Origin: UQRS01 sp050946935
GTDB taxonomy: Bacteria; Bacillota; Clostridia; Oscillospirales; Acutalibacteraceae
Reading direction: 5' to 3'
DNA: 64,000 nucleotides
Assembly: GCA_050946935.1 (NCBI GenBank)
Contig: JBMNVR010000010.1
Location: 15,491-79,490 of the forward strand
Shown: in pieces, positions 1 through 8,442 of the stretch
How positions within the stretch are numbered: the stretch's first letter is position 1
Layout of the letters: each line of letters opens with the position of its first letter
Translations under genes and position numbers: made by a program
The notes under the pieces: generated by a model
The model's database searches: none
What the model was told of the DNA's origin: nothing
What the model saw: only the letters and a program-made list of their open reading frames with translations

Positions 1-155
1 TTGGCCAGTCCCTCATAATGAAAAACCTCCTGCAGCTTCTGACGCGGCAGAGGACGCCCAATCTCGTCCAAAATGTAGCAGATCAGGATCTTAATCTGCG
101 CGCTGTTCAGCAGTCCGCCCGGCCGCACACCGGCACGAAAAGCGTCCTGTTCCAT
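1..155 (-). CDS. DUF4364 family protein (5' part only)
   Basis: Reading leftwards from an ATG at 155 this gives about 51 residues before the window edge. The N-terminus contains the stretch LLNSAQIKILICYILDEIG, which resembles the winged-helix-like start of the DUF4364 family of Clostridia, a conserved protein of unknown role. The rest of the gene lies outside the window. It is on the same strand as the FMN oxidoreductase and pyrB upstream of it, with an 81-bp gap, so it may be the last gene of that transcription unit. The family name is from recognition of the N-terminal pattern only. Confidence 0.6.
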   Translation of the reverse strand, partial: MEQDAFRAGVRPGGLLNSAQIKILICYILDEIGRPLPRQKLQEVFHYEGLA

Positions 156-236
156 GATTGTCACCCGCTCTCTTCCCTCGGCAAGAGGGTTCTTTCTTCC
201 TGCATTTTTCGCCGGGACGCCGCACAGTCCGGCCGT

Positions 237-785
237 TCATCCCGGGTTCACCATTCGGAAAATCTGTTCCTTCGTCCAGCCGGCGTCGGTGCCGGGAAGC
301 TCCAAAACCTCCTCCAGTCCGGCATGGATCACGGTAAAACAAGGAAGGAGCTGGGGCAGCAAAACCTCCCTCTTTTCGCCCGCCGAGCCGGAGGTCAAAA
401 GCAGCGCCGCCGCCTTTTTCTGCTTGATCGGCGGCCGAATGCCGCGGACAAACCGGGCGCTGAAATAGACCTGCAGCCGGTCGACGACCGCTTTCATCGG
501 GGCGGGAAATCCGTTGTTGTACACCGGCGCGGCCAGAATCAGCCGGTCGGCCGCCTCCAGCGCGGCGTAAAAGGGGTCGAGGTCGCGCAAAGCGCAGGCC
601 GGATGTTCCTTACAATAGCCGCAGTCGGTGCAGGGCGCCGGCCGCATGGCGTAACAGTCGAAGAACGTACACTCCGCCCTGTCTACCCCCTCCCGCCAAA
701 GATAGGCCGCCAGCAGCGCGGCCGTCGCACCGTCCGGATGGGGGGAGGCAAACAGGATCAGCGGCCTACGCTTTCTCATGCTCAC
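237..785 (-). CDS. Flavodoxin-fold NAD(P)H-dependent FMN oxidoreductase
   Basis: A 182-residue flavodoxin-like fold protein. The N-terminal LILFASPHPDGAT is the FMN phosphate-binding loop, followed by a Cys-rich stretch (CTDCGYCKEHPAC, about residues 53-65) and the LAAPVYNNGFPAPMKAVVDR segment typical of NADPH-dependent FMN reductases and iron-sulfur flavoproteins. It probably reduces FMN, quinone or small electrophiles in the cytoplasm. The start overlaps the end of pyrB by 20 bases, so translational coupling with pyrB is likely. The Cys spacing suggests an Fe-S site, but it could equally be a simple flavin reductase. The substrate cannot be read from sequence. Confidence 0.75.
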   Translation of the reverse strand: MSMRKRRPLILFASPHPDGATAALLAAYLWREGVDRAECTFFDCYAMRPAPCTDCGYCKEHPACALRDLDPFYAALEAADRLILAAPVYNNGFPAPMKAVVDRLQVYFSARFVRGIRPPIKQKKAAALLLTSGSAGEKREVLLPQLLPCFTVIHAGLEEVLELPGTDAGWTKEQIFRMVNPG

Positions 786-1833
786 AGTATTCGCAGATCG
801 GCCGGTCGCCCTGCTTTTTAAACAGGCGGGGAAGATATTTTTCGCTCGCCGTGATACATTTCGGATTGGCGCAAACCAGATTTGTGTTGGACTCCGGCCG
901 TGGATCGAGCTGCTTGCGGCTGCCGTCCAGCATATGGAGAATCAGCGCCATCCGGGCGTACATGCCATACTCGGTCTGGTCGAAATATACCGCGCGGGAA
1001 TCGTCGTCCACCTCATAATCAATCTCATCCACCCGGGGCAGGGGATGCAGAATACGCAGGCCGTATTTGGCGCGTTTCAGCTTCTCGGTATCCAGGATGA
1101 AAACGCCCTTCTGCTTGTTATACGCCGCCTCGCTCTCAAATCGCTCACGCTGAATCCGGGTCATGTAAAGGACGTCTACCTCTCCAATCCCGTCGGCGAG
1201 ATTATCCATTTCAGTATATTCGCAGCCGGCGTCCGTCATAATCTCCTTCACATACGGAGGGACGGCCAGCTCGGGTGTGGAAATCAGGACAAAGCGATTG
1301 CCCTTGTAGCGGCAGAGGGTCTGGATCAGCGAGTGCACCGTCCGCCCGTTTTTGAGATCGCCGCACAGTCCCACCGTCAGATGGTCCAGCCGGCCGTTGG
1401 AATTTTGCAGGGTAAAGAGATCGGTGAGGGTCTGGGTCGGGTGCATGTGCCCGCCGTCCCCGGCGTTGATGACCGGGACGCGGGAAAACATCGCAGCCGC
1501 TTTGGCGGCTCCCTCCGACGGGTGCCGGACAACCAGAATGTCGGCATAGTTGCTGACCACACGCACAGTGTCCTTGAGACTCTCCCCCTTCGACACGGAG
1601 GAGTTGACCGGGTCGGAAAAGCCGATCAGTTGTCCCCCCAGCTTGAGCATGGCCGACTGAAAGGACATCTGGGTCCTGGTCGACGGCTCATAAAACAAAG
1701 TGGCCATCAAAAGGCCGTGGCAGCTATCATAAAAATATTTGGGTTTATCCATGATGATCTTCGCAAGGTCGAGAATTTTCCGTATTTCCTCCAGCGACAG
1801 GCTTTCCAAATCAATCAGGTGGCGTGAAGTCAT
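766..1833 (-). CDS. pyrB: Aspartate carbamoyltransferase with fused PyrI-type zinc domain
   Basis: Catalyses carbamoyl phosphate plus aspartate to carbamoyl-aspartate, the first committed step of pyrimidine synthesis. It is 355 residues, against about 310 for an ordinary catalytic chain. Catalytic motifs are STRT (51-54), SKGES (81-85), HPTQ (131-134) and HPLPR (263-267). After residue about 310 there is an extra segment with Cys321-x4-Cys326 and Cys347-x2-Cys350, matching the four-Cys zinc ribbon at the C-terminus of the PyrI regulatory chain. The PyrI nucleotide-binding domain is absent. No other pyr gene is adjacent; the neighbour downstream is the FMN oxidoreductase. The start follows GGGAGGGG with good spacing. 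Confidence 0.95.
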   Translation of the reverse strand: MTSRHLIDLESLSLEEIRKILDLAKIIMDKPKYFYDSCHGLLMATLFYEPSTRTQMSFQSAMLKLGGQLIGFSDPVNSSVSKGESLKDTVRVVSNYADILVVRHPSEGAAKAAAMFSRVPVINAGDGGHMHPTQTLTDLFTLQNSNGRLDHLTVGLCGDLKNGRTVHSLIQTLCRYKGNRFVLISTPELAVPPYVKEIMTDAGCEYTEMDNLADGIGEVDVLYMTRIQRERFESEAAYNKQKGVFILDTEKLKRAKYGLRILHPLPRVDEIDYEVDDDSRAVYFDQTEYGMYARMALILHMLDGSRKQLDPRPESNTNLVCANPKCITASEKYLPRLFKKQGDRPICEYCEHEKA

Positions 1834-1884
1834 GTGATCCCCTCCCGAAAACGCGCGGCCGCCCGGCGTTTTGTTTTTCAGATT

Positions 1885-1913
1885 ATTATAACACGCCCCG
1901 ATGCGTTTTGCAA
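1885..1913 (-). promoter_or_regulatory. Sigma-A promoter of pyrB
   Basis: Read on the minus strand: TTGCAA (1913-1908), 17-bp spacer, TATAAT (1890-1885). The leader before pyrB contains a GC-rich hairpin (arms AAAACGC/GCGTTTT at 1848-1854 and 1866-1872) just upstream of the ribosome site. I see no PyrR-binding loop. Confidence 0.7.
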
Positions 1914-2043
1914 TCGCCGTGCCGAAAGATGTTTTGCCTCGGCAAAAGAAAAAAGGCTATCATTTTATTTACAAAAGTGTTAAAATAAAAACGGAAATAT
2001 TGAAAAATTGCCTTGAGGTTCATTTTGGGGAGGATCGCTCGTT

Positions 2044-2949
2044 TTGGAAAACTTTTATGTAGAACCGCGCCGGATGTACAACGGTTTTCCCACCACGACC
2101 ACCTGCAATTATCAGGAGCATATCGGCCCGGGGGGCGGCGCCCGGCTTCATCTGCACGACAAGATTGAGATTATCTATTGTACAAAGGGCGGATTCCGCG
2201 CCGCGCTTGGAGAAAATGAATACACCTTCACGGCCGGCGACCTGCTGATTATCAATTCGGGCGAAAAGCACAAAACCATGCCAATCGGGGACAAAGCCTG
2301 CAACTGGGTCATCCAGTTCGACCCGGAGATTTTATACAATCCCAGCCTTTCGATTTTCGAAACGCAGTACGCCGTGCCCTTTATTCTGGCGCAGTCCCGC
2401 CATCCGCGGGTGCTGACCGCCGGGGAAATGGCAAACGGTCCGGTGCCTCGGCTGCTGGAGCTGCTGATTGAAGAGCACCGCAACCGGGAGTATGGATACG
2501 AGCTGGCCATCCGCGGCTACATCTGTCAAATGTTTATGTGGATTCTTCGCTTTTGGAACGACCGGGGGTGCGAGCTGGAACAGGAAACGCTGATTGGCGA
2601 TAAGATGGAGGATACGCTCAAGCGAGTTTTTGTATATGTGGACGAACACTATGCTGATGAACTGACCGTATCCTCTGTCGCGCAGATGTGCAATATGAGC
2701 TACAGCTATTTTTCCCGTCAGTTCAAGCGGGTCATGAATGTCAGCTTTACCGATTATTTGAATTACATACGCATTTCCAAAGCGGAAAGTCTGCTTTTGC
2801 AATCCGACCGCAGCATTACCGAGATTGCGATTTCGGTCGGATATTCGGATTCTGCCTATTTTATTCAAAAATTCAAGCAGTTCAAGGGGTTCTCCCCCAA
2901 CAAGTTCCGCAAGCTGTACGGCGGCCGGGCAAAAGAAAACCAGACATAG
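2044..2949 (+). CDS. AraC family regulator with N-terminal cupin
   Basis: A 301-residue regulator. Residues about 15-100 form a cupin sensor (GGGARLHLHDKIEIIYC, then TFTAGDLLIINSGEKH). Residues about 195-295 hold the two AraC helix-turn-helix motifs, with the diagnostic SVAQMCNMSYSYFSRQFK and ITEIAISVGYSDSAYFIQKF followed by KGFSPNKFRK. It starts at TTG 2044 behind GGGGAGGATCG; no ATG fits as well. AraC-cupin proteins usually sense sugars or glycosides, but no target operon is adjacent. The last five codons and the stop lie inside the left 21-bp inverted repeat of the island (2931-2951), so the native 3' end may have been replaced on insertion. Confidence 0.88.
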   Translation: MENFYVEPRRMYNGFPTTTTCNYQEHIGPGGGARLHLHDKIEIIYCTKGGFRAALGENEYTFTAGDLLIINSGEKHKTMPIGDKACNWVIQFDPEILYNPSLSIFETQYAVPFILAQSRHPRVLTAGEMANGPVPRLLELLIEEHRNREYGYELAIRGYICQMFMWILRFWNDRGCELEQETLIGDKMEDTLKRVFVYVDEHYADELTVSSVAQMCNMSYSYFSRQFKRVMNVSFTDYLNYIRISKAESLLLQSDRSITEIAISVGYSDSAYFIQKFKQFKGFSPNKFRKLYGGRAKENQT

Positions 2950-2951
2950 AA
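2931..2951 (+). repeat. Left inverted repeat of the island
   Basis: AAAAGAAAACC, then A, then GACATAGAA. It matches the reverse complement of 11023-11043 at 20 of 21 positions. It overlaps the last codons and stop of the AraC gene. Confidence 0.75.
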
Positions 2952-3027
2952 AATGGGCAATCCCATAAGAAAGTAACTCCTATGTAAGTTACGGTGTAAC
3001 CTTGAAAAGAGGCTGCACCGTTTCTTT

Positions 3028-3450
3028 TTATGCTGCAAAGCGGTAGTCCTGCGGGTTTTTCCGTATTTCTTCCATCATTGCAACAATTTCATCTTCGGTA
3101 GGAACTTTGAACATTCCCACCGCTGTAAAGTAAATATCCACCTTCACATAGCAATGACCGCTTGACTTGTCGTTGTTGTGAACCTCAATGCGCTCAATCA
3201 GCGAGTTTACAAGAGTCGGAGTCAGTTCCTTAATATCCGTCATTTCACGGAAGGTTCAGGGCAGTAAGCGTAAGTCTGTGGTTTTCTGCTCGGCGCTCTC
3301 CAAAACAGTCTTTGCTTCGGATACGGCGGATACAAGTTCTTTCTGCTCCCTTTCATATTTTACGGGCCTTCTTTCATAAACATCATCGGTAATCTTTCCG
3401 ATGATGTACCGACTCATCCTCAAAAGGGTAGAATTATCCCCTTGATTTTG
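3028..3450 (-). pseudogene. Serine recombinase C-terminal remnant
   Basis: The minus strand reads through RMSRYIIGKITDDVYERR and a coiled segment, then a stop codon, then ELTPTLVNSLIERIEVHNND and DIYF (open from 3243 to 3028). ELTP..V..LI..IEVH..DKSSG is the C-terminal DUF4368-type pattern of large serine recombinases on clostridial conjugative or mobilizable elements. The catalytic serine resolvase domain and the zinc-ribbon recombinase domain are missing, and the remainder is interrupted. It is therefore a fossil of the enzyme that may have brought in the island. The left limit of decay is uncertain. Confidence 0.6.
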
Positions 3451-3737
3451 GTCTGCAAATTCATCAAATGTAACCGGCTTTGTAATTCAAAGTCGAGTTC
3501 TGCTTTATTTCCTGCTCCCGCCAACAGAACCAAAAACGAAACGGAGCAGCAGCGGCACTATCTTATACCGACTAAGTTCTCTATATCTCAAAAAATATTC
3601 AGTTGTCCGTGACGATTAAACTGTTACAGCTTATATTATACAGAACAAATATTCCCACACCAAGACTTTCCTTGAATATTTTTTTGAATTGCGGGAATAC
3701 TAATTGGTTTATTCGTTCATCGTCATTCGTAATTTGA
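3451..3737. other. Non-coding remnant sequence
   Basis: AT-rich DNA between the recombinase fossil and the LysR promoter. I see no intact frame with coding character. It may include further decayed recombinase sequence. Confidence 0.4.
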
Positions 3738-3756
3738 ATATCTAAAGCTTAGATAT
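3738..3756. promoter_or_regulatory. LysR-type operator upstream of its own gene
   Basis: ATATCTAA-AGC-TTAGATAT, an 8-bp perfect inverted repeat containing ATC-N9-GAT (3740-3754), a classic LysR recognition layout. It ends one base before the -35 box of the LysR gene, which is the arrangement expected for autoregulation. Confidence 0.6.
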
Positions 3757-3757
3757 G

Positions 3758-3786
3758 TTGTAAATCACCTTTTCTCATGGTATAAT
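3758..3786 (+). promoter_or_regulatory. Sigma-A promoter of the LysR gene
   Basis: TTGTAA (3758-3763), 17-bp spacer, TATAAT (3781-3786). It lies 27 bp upstream of the LysR start codon. Confidence 0.75.
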
Positions 3787-3812
3787 AACCTCACGAAAGC
3801 GAGGACGTTTTT

Positions 3813-4700
3813 ATGGAATTAAGAGTGCTGAATTACTTTTTGACGATTGCCGAAGAAGAGAACATTACAAAAGCGGCAGGGATTTTACATATTACTCAAC
3901 CGACGCTTTCCCGTCAGCTTATGCAGCTTGAAGAAGAACTCGGCGTAAAACTGTTTCGCAGAAGCAACCACAACATTATTTTAACGGATGAAGGCTCGCT
4001 TTTAAAACGCAGAGCGCAGGAATTGTTATCTCTTGCCGAAAAGACAAAACGAGAATTTAAACAGGAAGAAAGCTTAAGCGGCGTCATTTCTATCGGAAGC
4101 GGAGAATACAAATGCACAAAATTGTTAGCTGAAATGATTGCGTCCTTCAAACAAAAATATCCGCTTGTTAAGTTTGAACTTTACAGCGGAAATTCCGACA
4201 ATATCAAAGAGCAGATTGAAAGAGGAAGTCTTGATTTAGGTCTGCTTTTAGAACCTGTGGATATAAGCAAATATGACTTTTTGCGTTTCCCCGAAAAAGA
4301 AGAATGGGGCGTTTTGGTAAGTGAGAATTCAGAGCTTGCAGAAAAAGAATATATCTGTCCGCAGGATTTGAAGGGATTGCCGATTATTTTAACCAGGCGT
4401 GAGATGGTTCAAAATGAGCTGACCAACTGGTTCGGAAAATACGGCGAACAGCTTTCGGTTTCGGCAACAGGCAATTTGCCGTATAATATGGCTGCTTTGG
4501 CGGCAAGCGGAGTCGGCGTATTTATTAACTTGAATTTAAACTGCAAATATGACGGAGTTGAGTTTATCCCTCTATCTCCTTCGCTTACAACGGGTACGGT
4601 GCTTGTATGGAAAAAATCACAGCCGTGTTCTCCTGCGGAAGAAGCTTTTATCAAGCACATAAAGAAATGCTTTGAAAGTATTTCTAACGATACAATATAA
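3813..4700 (+). CDS. LysR family transcriptional regulator
   Basis: A 295-residue LysR protein of normal length. The N-terminal winged helix is MELRVLNYFLTIAEEENITK, then AAGILHITQPTLSRQLMQLE (about residues 1-60), followed by a periplasmic-binding-protein-like effector domain (about 90-290, with the GVISIGSGEY start). It heads an acquired operon of redox enzymes on the same strand and is its probable regulator, with a LysR-box palindrome directly upstream of its own promoter. The effector is unknown; the downstream genes suggest a quinone, aldehyde or aromatic electrophile. Confidence 0.9.
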   Translation: MELRVLNYFLTIAEEENITKAAGILHITQPTLSRQLMQLEEELGVKLFRRSNHNIILTDEGSLLKRRAQELLSLAEKTKREFKQEESLSGVISIGSGEYKCTKLLAEMIASFKQKYPLVKFELYSGNSDNIKEQIERGSLDLGLLLEPVDISKYDFLRFPEKEEWGVLVSENSELAEKEYICPQDLKGLPIILTRREMVQNELTNWFGKYGEQLSVSATGNLPYNMAALAASGVGVFINLNLNCKYDGVEFIPLSPSLTTGTVLVWKKSQPCSPAEEAFIKHIKKCFESISNDTI

Positions 4701-4735
4701 GTATTAGACATAACTTGAATATGGATATACAATAT

Positions 4736-4768
4736 AGGTGTCCCAAAATGGGATACCTGTATTTTTTA
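4736..4768 (+). terminator. Hairpin between LysR and the flavodoxin operon
   Basis: Stem AGGTGTCCC/GGGATACCT (one G-T pair) with loop AAAAT, followed by a T-rich run. A possible promoter, TTGAAA-N18-TATAAG at 4672-4701, lies upstream of it. The hairpin could therefore attenuate the downstream operon rather than simply end LysR transcription. Confidence 0.6.
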
Positions 4769-4802
4769 TCTAAAAGTTCACTTGAAAAGGAGTGCGTCTA
4801 TT

Positions 4803-5453
4803 ATGAAAAAAATTATTTCATTTTTAACAGTTTGCATTATGATATTTCCGCTGTCGGCTTGCGGAAATAATATGCAGTCAACAGAGCCGTCCGATGTATC
4901 GGAAACCGGTTCTTCCTCCGATGTTTCGGATGAATCACAGCCTTCGGAAACGGATATTTCCAAACCGAAAGAAACGGATGGAAAAACGCTGGTTATCTAT
5001 TTTTCCTGCACAGGTAATACGAAAAAAGCGGCAGAGGAAATACAGCGTCTGACAAATGCGGACACATTTGAGATTATCCCGAAGGTTCCCTACACTTCTG
5101 AAGATTTGAATTACAGTGATGATGACAGCCGAGCAAATCGTGAAATGAGAGACGATACGGCGCGCCCGGAAATCGACGGAACACTTGATAATCTTGCTGA
5201 CTATGATACGGTGTTCATCGGATACCCTCTTTGGTGGGGAACAATGCCGAAAATTATCAACACTTTATTGGACACCTACGATTTTTCAGATAAAACAATT
5301 ATACCGTTTTGCACAAGCGGCAGCAGTAGTATCAGCACATCGGTTTCGGCGATTAAAGCTCTGGAGCCGAACGCGAATGTCCTCAGTGGATTCCGTGTGA
5401 GTGATATTTCAAAAGTCGAAGCACAAATTGCCGATGTCATTTCGCAAGGTTAA
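4803..5453 (+). CDS. Flavodoxin domain lipoprotein
   Basis: A 216-residue protein with a lipoprotein signal peptide (lipobox LSAC, Cys about residue 20), then a low-complexity Ser/Glu/Asp-rich linker (about 25-65) and a flavodoxin domain. FMN contacts are visible in YFSCTGNTKKAAEEI and in GYPLWWGTMPKI. The CTSGSSSIS segment matches the flavodoxin_4-type group. It is probably anchored outside the membrane and acts in electron transfer or quinone reduction. ATG 4803 is chosen because AAAAGGAG precedes it; the upstream TTG overlaps that ribosome site. It is first in the island operon. Confidence 0.85.
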   Translation: MKKIISFLTVCIMIFPLSACGNNMQSTEPSDVSETGSSSDVSDESQPSETDISKPKETDGKTLVIYFSCTGNTKKAAEEIQRLTNADTFEIIPKVPYTSEDLNYSDDDSRANREMRDDTARPEIDGTLDNLADYDTVFIGYPLWWGTMPKIINTLLDTYDFSDKTIIPFCTSGSSSISTSVSAIKALEPNANVLSGFRVSDISKVEAQIADVISQG

Positions 5454-5477
5454 TTTAAAAATCAAAACGGTAATAAA

Positions 5478-6824
5478 ATGAAAGAAAGTTCAACAACAGC
5501 TTTTTCAAACAATGAATTAAAGAAGCTGATTTTGCCCCTTTTTGCAGAGCAATTATTGACGATGCTTGTCGGCATTGCCGATACATTTGTAGTAAGCTTT
5601 GTCGGCGAAGTTGCGGTATCCGGCGTTTCACTTGTAAATGCGTTTAATACTATTTTCATCTATTTGTTTACCGCTTTGGCTTCGGGCGGCGCAGTAATTA
5701 TAAGCCAATATATCGGAAGAAACGAATTTGATACGGCAGGCAAGGCTTCAAGCCAGCTTCTTTCTTTTTCCGTTTTGTTTTCTGTAATCACAGCATTGTT
5801 CATTATCGGTTTAAACGAATCGCTGATTAGAATAATGTTTGGGCGTGTGGAACAAGACGTATCGTATGCCTGTGTAACATATTTGCGAATTTCAGCCTAT
5901 TCCTACCCTGCCCTCGCTGTATATAACGCAGGAGCGGCGCTTTATCGCAGTATCGGAAAAACAAGCACTACAATGTATATTTCGATAATTGCCAATGTCA
6001 TAAATGTGATAGGAAATCTTATCGGTGTCTTTGTATTAAATGCAGGCGTAGCGGGAGTGGCTTATCCTTCATTGATTTCAAGAGCTTTTTCGGCAGTAGT
6101 TATTACGGTTTTGTGTTTTTCTAAAAAAAATACCGTAAATTATCGCTTGAGTTGGATTTTAAAACCGAATCGCAGATTACTTAGCCAAATGCTTAAAATT
6201 GCTGTTCCGAATGGAATTGAAAGCGGTATATTTCAGCTTGTAAAGGTTGCGTTAAGCAGTATTGTCGCTTTGTTCGGCACTTGTCAAATAGCTGCGAACG
6301 GCATCGCACAAAGCATTTGGAGTATGGCTTCTCTTGTCAGTGTAACGATGGGACCGGTATTTATCACGGTTATTGGACAGTGTATGGGAGCGAACAACAT
6401 TTCCGCAGCAGAGCATTTATTTAAAAAACTTATGAAAATAACATTGCTCTTTTCCGTTGGTTGGAACATCGCCGTTTTTGCGGTAACACCGCTTTTAATG
6501 AATTGGTATTCGATAGCGGAAGAAACAAAGCGCCTTGTGATTTTACTTGTACTGATTCATAATATTTTCAGCGCAATCGCATTCCCCTTTGCAGACCCTT
6601 TAGGAAAAGGGCTTCGTGCAACGGGAGATGTCAAATTTACAACTTTAGTTTCGCTCGGAACGACTATCGGCGGACGCTTGATTTTTTCAATACTATTCAG
6701 TATTATATTGAATTTAGGCGTTATCGGAATTGCTTGGGCAATGTGCTTGGATTGGGTGCTACGAGGAATTATTTTTTGGTGTAGGTTTAAGCAAGGCAAA
6801 TGGAAACAATTTAAAGTTATATAG
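5478..6824 (+). CDS. MATE family multidrug efflux transporter
   Basis: A 448-residue membrane protein with about 12 hydrophobic segments and the two-fold MATE layout. The first MatE domain starts at LILPLFAEQLLTMLVGIADT and the second around LLSQMLKIAVPNGIESGIFQ. It is an inner-membrane cation-coupled exporter of drugs or toxic organic compounds. It follows the flavodoxin lipoprotein by 24 bp and precedes the tautomerase by 16 bp, so it is co-transcribed and probably exports the compound that the redox enzymes handle. The ribosome site before ATG 5478 is weak. The substrate is not known. Confidence 0.9.
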   Translation: MKESSTTAFSNNELKKLILPLFAEQLLTMLVGIADTFVVSFVGEVAVSGVSLVNAFNTIFIYLFTALASGGAVIISQYIGRNEFDTAGKASSQLLSFSVLFSVITALFIIGLNESLIRIMFGRVEQDVSYACVTYLRISAYSYPALAVYNAGAALYRSIGKTSTTMYISIIANVINVIGNLIGVFVLNAGVAGVAYPSLISRAFSAVVITVLCFSKKNTVNYRLSWILKPNRRLLSQMLKIAVPNGIESGIFQLVKVALSSIVALFGTCQIAANGIAQSIWSMASLVSVTMGPVFITVIGQCMGANNISAAEHLFKKLMKITLLFSVGWNIAVFAVTPLLMNWYSIAEETKRLVILLVLIHNIFSAIAFPFADPLGKGLRATGDVKFTTLVSLGTTIGGRLIFSILFSIILNLGVIGIAWAMCLDWVLRGIIFWCRFKQGKWKQFKVI

Positions 6825-6840
6825 AAAGGGGGGCGATTTT

Positions 6841-7050
6841 ATGCCTCACATTGATATTACAATGATACCCGGTCGTGATGATAAAGCGAAAACAGAGCTT
6901 GCATTGAAAGTGCGGCGCTTTATTGCCGATGACCTGAATATCAACGACAAGTTTGTATCGGTATCCATTGAAGATGTACCAAAAGAGGATTGGGCAAAGC
7001 ATATGGAAAGTCTTTCGGGCAAGGTAATGTTCGTAAAGCCGGGTATATAG
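6841..7050 (+). CDS. 4-oxalocrotonate tautomerase-like protein
   Basis: A 69-residue protein starting MPHIDITMIPGRDDKAKTEL. Removal of the initiator Met exposes Pro as residue 1, the catalytic base of the tautomerase superfamily. The length and the internal VSIEDVPKEDW segment fit 4-oxalocrotonate tautomerase-like enzymes. ATG 6841 follows AGAAAGGGGGG. It is embedded in the redox operon next to a carboxymuconolactone decarboxylase-cupin protein. The two together suggest processing of unsaturated oxo-acids or aromatic breakdown products, but no complete known pathway is present. Confidence 0.85.
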   Translation: MPHIDITMIPGRDDKAKTELALKVRRFIADDLNINDKFVSVSIEDVPKEDWAKHMESLSGKVMFVKPGI

Positions 7051-7066
7051 AACGGAGGAATACAGA

Positions 7067-7819
7067 ATGAACAAGCAAACAGCAGGAAGAAACCAGCTCG
7101 GTGATTTTGCTCCGAAATTTGCAGAGCTGAATGATGATGTCTTATTCGGAGAGGTATGGTCAAGAGAGGATAAGCTTTCGCTTCGTGACCGTTCATTGGT
7201 AACCGTAGTCGCATTGATGTCTATGGGACTTACAGATTCATCTTTTGGGTATCATCTGATGTCGGCTAAAAATAACGGTATTACCAAAACTGAAATTGCA
7301 GAAATTTTAACTCACGCCGCATTTTATGCAGGCTGGCCGAAAGCGTGGGCAGCATTTAAAATGGCGAAAGAGATATGGGTGGAAAGCATTGACGAAAGCG
7401 ATGAAAAAGCGAAACACGAAAGCTCTATGGTATTTCCTATCGGAAATCCAAACGACGGCTTTGCCCAATACTTTTCAGGTCAAAGCTACCTTGCTCCGAT
7501 TTCCACATCGCAGGTTGGCGTTTTCAATGTAACTTTTGAGCCGAAATGCCGTAATAATTGGCACATTCATCACGCTGATAAAGGCGGCGGACAGATTTTG
7601 ATTTGTGTGGCAGGTCGAGGATATTATCAGGAATGGGGCAAGGACGCTGTGTTAATGTCTGCAGGCGATGTTATCAATATTCCCGTAGGTGTTAAGCATT
7701 GGCACGGAGCAGCAGCCGACAGTTGGTTCTCTCATCTTGCTATCGAGGTTCCCGGCGAAAACTGCTCGAATGAATGGCTGGAAAGCGTCAATGATGATGA
7801 GTATAATAAACTTAAGTAA
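7067..7819 (+). CDS. Carboxymuconolactone decarboxylase-cupin fusion protein
   Basis: A 250-residue two-domain protein. Residues about 25-105 are a carboxymuconolactone decarboxylase/AhpD-like domain (LRDRSLVTVVALMSMG, then EIAEILTHAAFYAGWPKAW). Residues about 145-230 are a cupin with the metal-binding pattern NNWHIHHADKGGGQ and a second motif GDVINIPVGVKHWHGAA. The Cys pair of true AhpD peroxidases is absent. It sits in the LysR-regulated operon with a GGAGG ribosome site 16 bp after the tautomerase. It probably acts on a small oxidised organic molecule; the substrate is unknown. Confidence 0.87.
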   Translation: MNKQTAGRNQLGDFAPKFAELNDDVLFGEVWSREDKLSLRDRSLVTVVALMSMGLTDSSFGYHLMSAKNNGITKTEIAEILTHAAFYAGWPKAWAAFKMAKEIWVESIDESDEKAKHESSMVFPIGNPNDGFAQYFSGQSYLAPISTSQVGVFNVTFEPKCRNNWHIHHADKGGGQILICVAGRGYYQEWGKDAVLMSAGDVINIPVGVKHWHGAAADSWFSHLAIEVPGENCSNEWLESVNDDEYNKLK

Positions 7820-7855
7820 AGCTTCATATATGAAAAAGTGCAGGAGGAATCGCAT

Positions 7856-8278
7856 ATGGAATACAGAAGATTCGGCAATCAGATTATTGCACGAATTGAT
7901 AAAGGAGAAGAGATTCAGGAGCAGTTGAAATTGATTGCTTTAAAAGAAAATATCGCCTTAGCAACTGTGAATGCACTCGGTGCTGTCGGAGATTTTACAG
8001 TTGGTGTTTTCAAGGTGGAAGAGAAGAGGTATTATGCGAATGAATTCAAGGGTAATTATGAAATCGTTTCGCTGACTGGAACAATCACCACCAAAGATAA
8101 CGGATACTATCCGCACCTTCATATGAGTGCAGGAGACGCAGAAGGCAAGGTGTTCGGCGGGCATCTAAACACAGCCATCGTCAGCGCAACTTGCGAGATG
8201 GTAATCACGCTGATTGATGGCAGAGTTAAGAGAAAGTTTAGTGATGAGGTAGGTTTGAATCTGTTTGAGTTTGCCTAA
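7856..8278 (+). CDS. PPC/DUF296 domain protein
   Basis: A 140-residue single-domain protein with the plant-and-prokaryote-conserved (PPC, DUF296) fold: RFGNQIIARIDKGEEI at the start, the central HLHMSAGDAEGKVFGGHL metal-site region, then AIVSATCEMVITLI. Bacterial members are small trimeric proteins of uncertain role, sometimes called DNA-binding. ATG 7856 follows CAGGAGGAATCGCAT; an upstream in-frame start would lie in the ribosome site. It is the sixth gene of the island operon. Confidence 0.87.
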   Translation: MEYRRFGNQIIARIDKGEEIQEQLKLIALKENIALATVNALGAVGDFTVGVFKVEEKRYYANEFKGNYEIVSLTGTITTKDNGYYPHLHMSAGDAEGKVFGGHLNTAIVSATCEMVITLIDGRVKRKFSDEVGLNLFEFA

Positions 8279-8310
8279 ATTATTTAAGAATGTTTTGAAC
8301 ATCTAATTAA

Positions 8311-8442
8311 AATCCAACTGTGGGAAATACAAATGCAGAGCTTGCGCCTTCTTGCAAAGGTGCAATTCTTAAAAACGGCAAAGTGTTTTCTGCAAGAGCA
8401 ACGGAAAGCGAGCTTGTTGCTTGGTCAAAAACAGTTGAATAA
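8311..8442 (+). pseudogene. Flavodoxin C-terminal fragment
   Basis: An open frame of 43 codons with no start, ending at 8440-8442. It reads like the last helix of a flavodoxin (KGAILKNGKVFSARATESEL, then VAWSK). An in-frame stop lies directly before it at 8308-8310. It appears to be the left-over 3' end of another flavodoxin gene of the operon, removed by deletion between the PPC gene and the next reductase. Confidence 0.45.
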
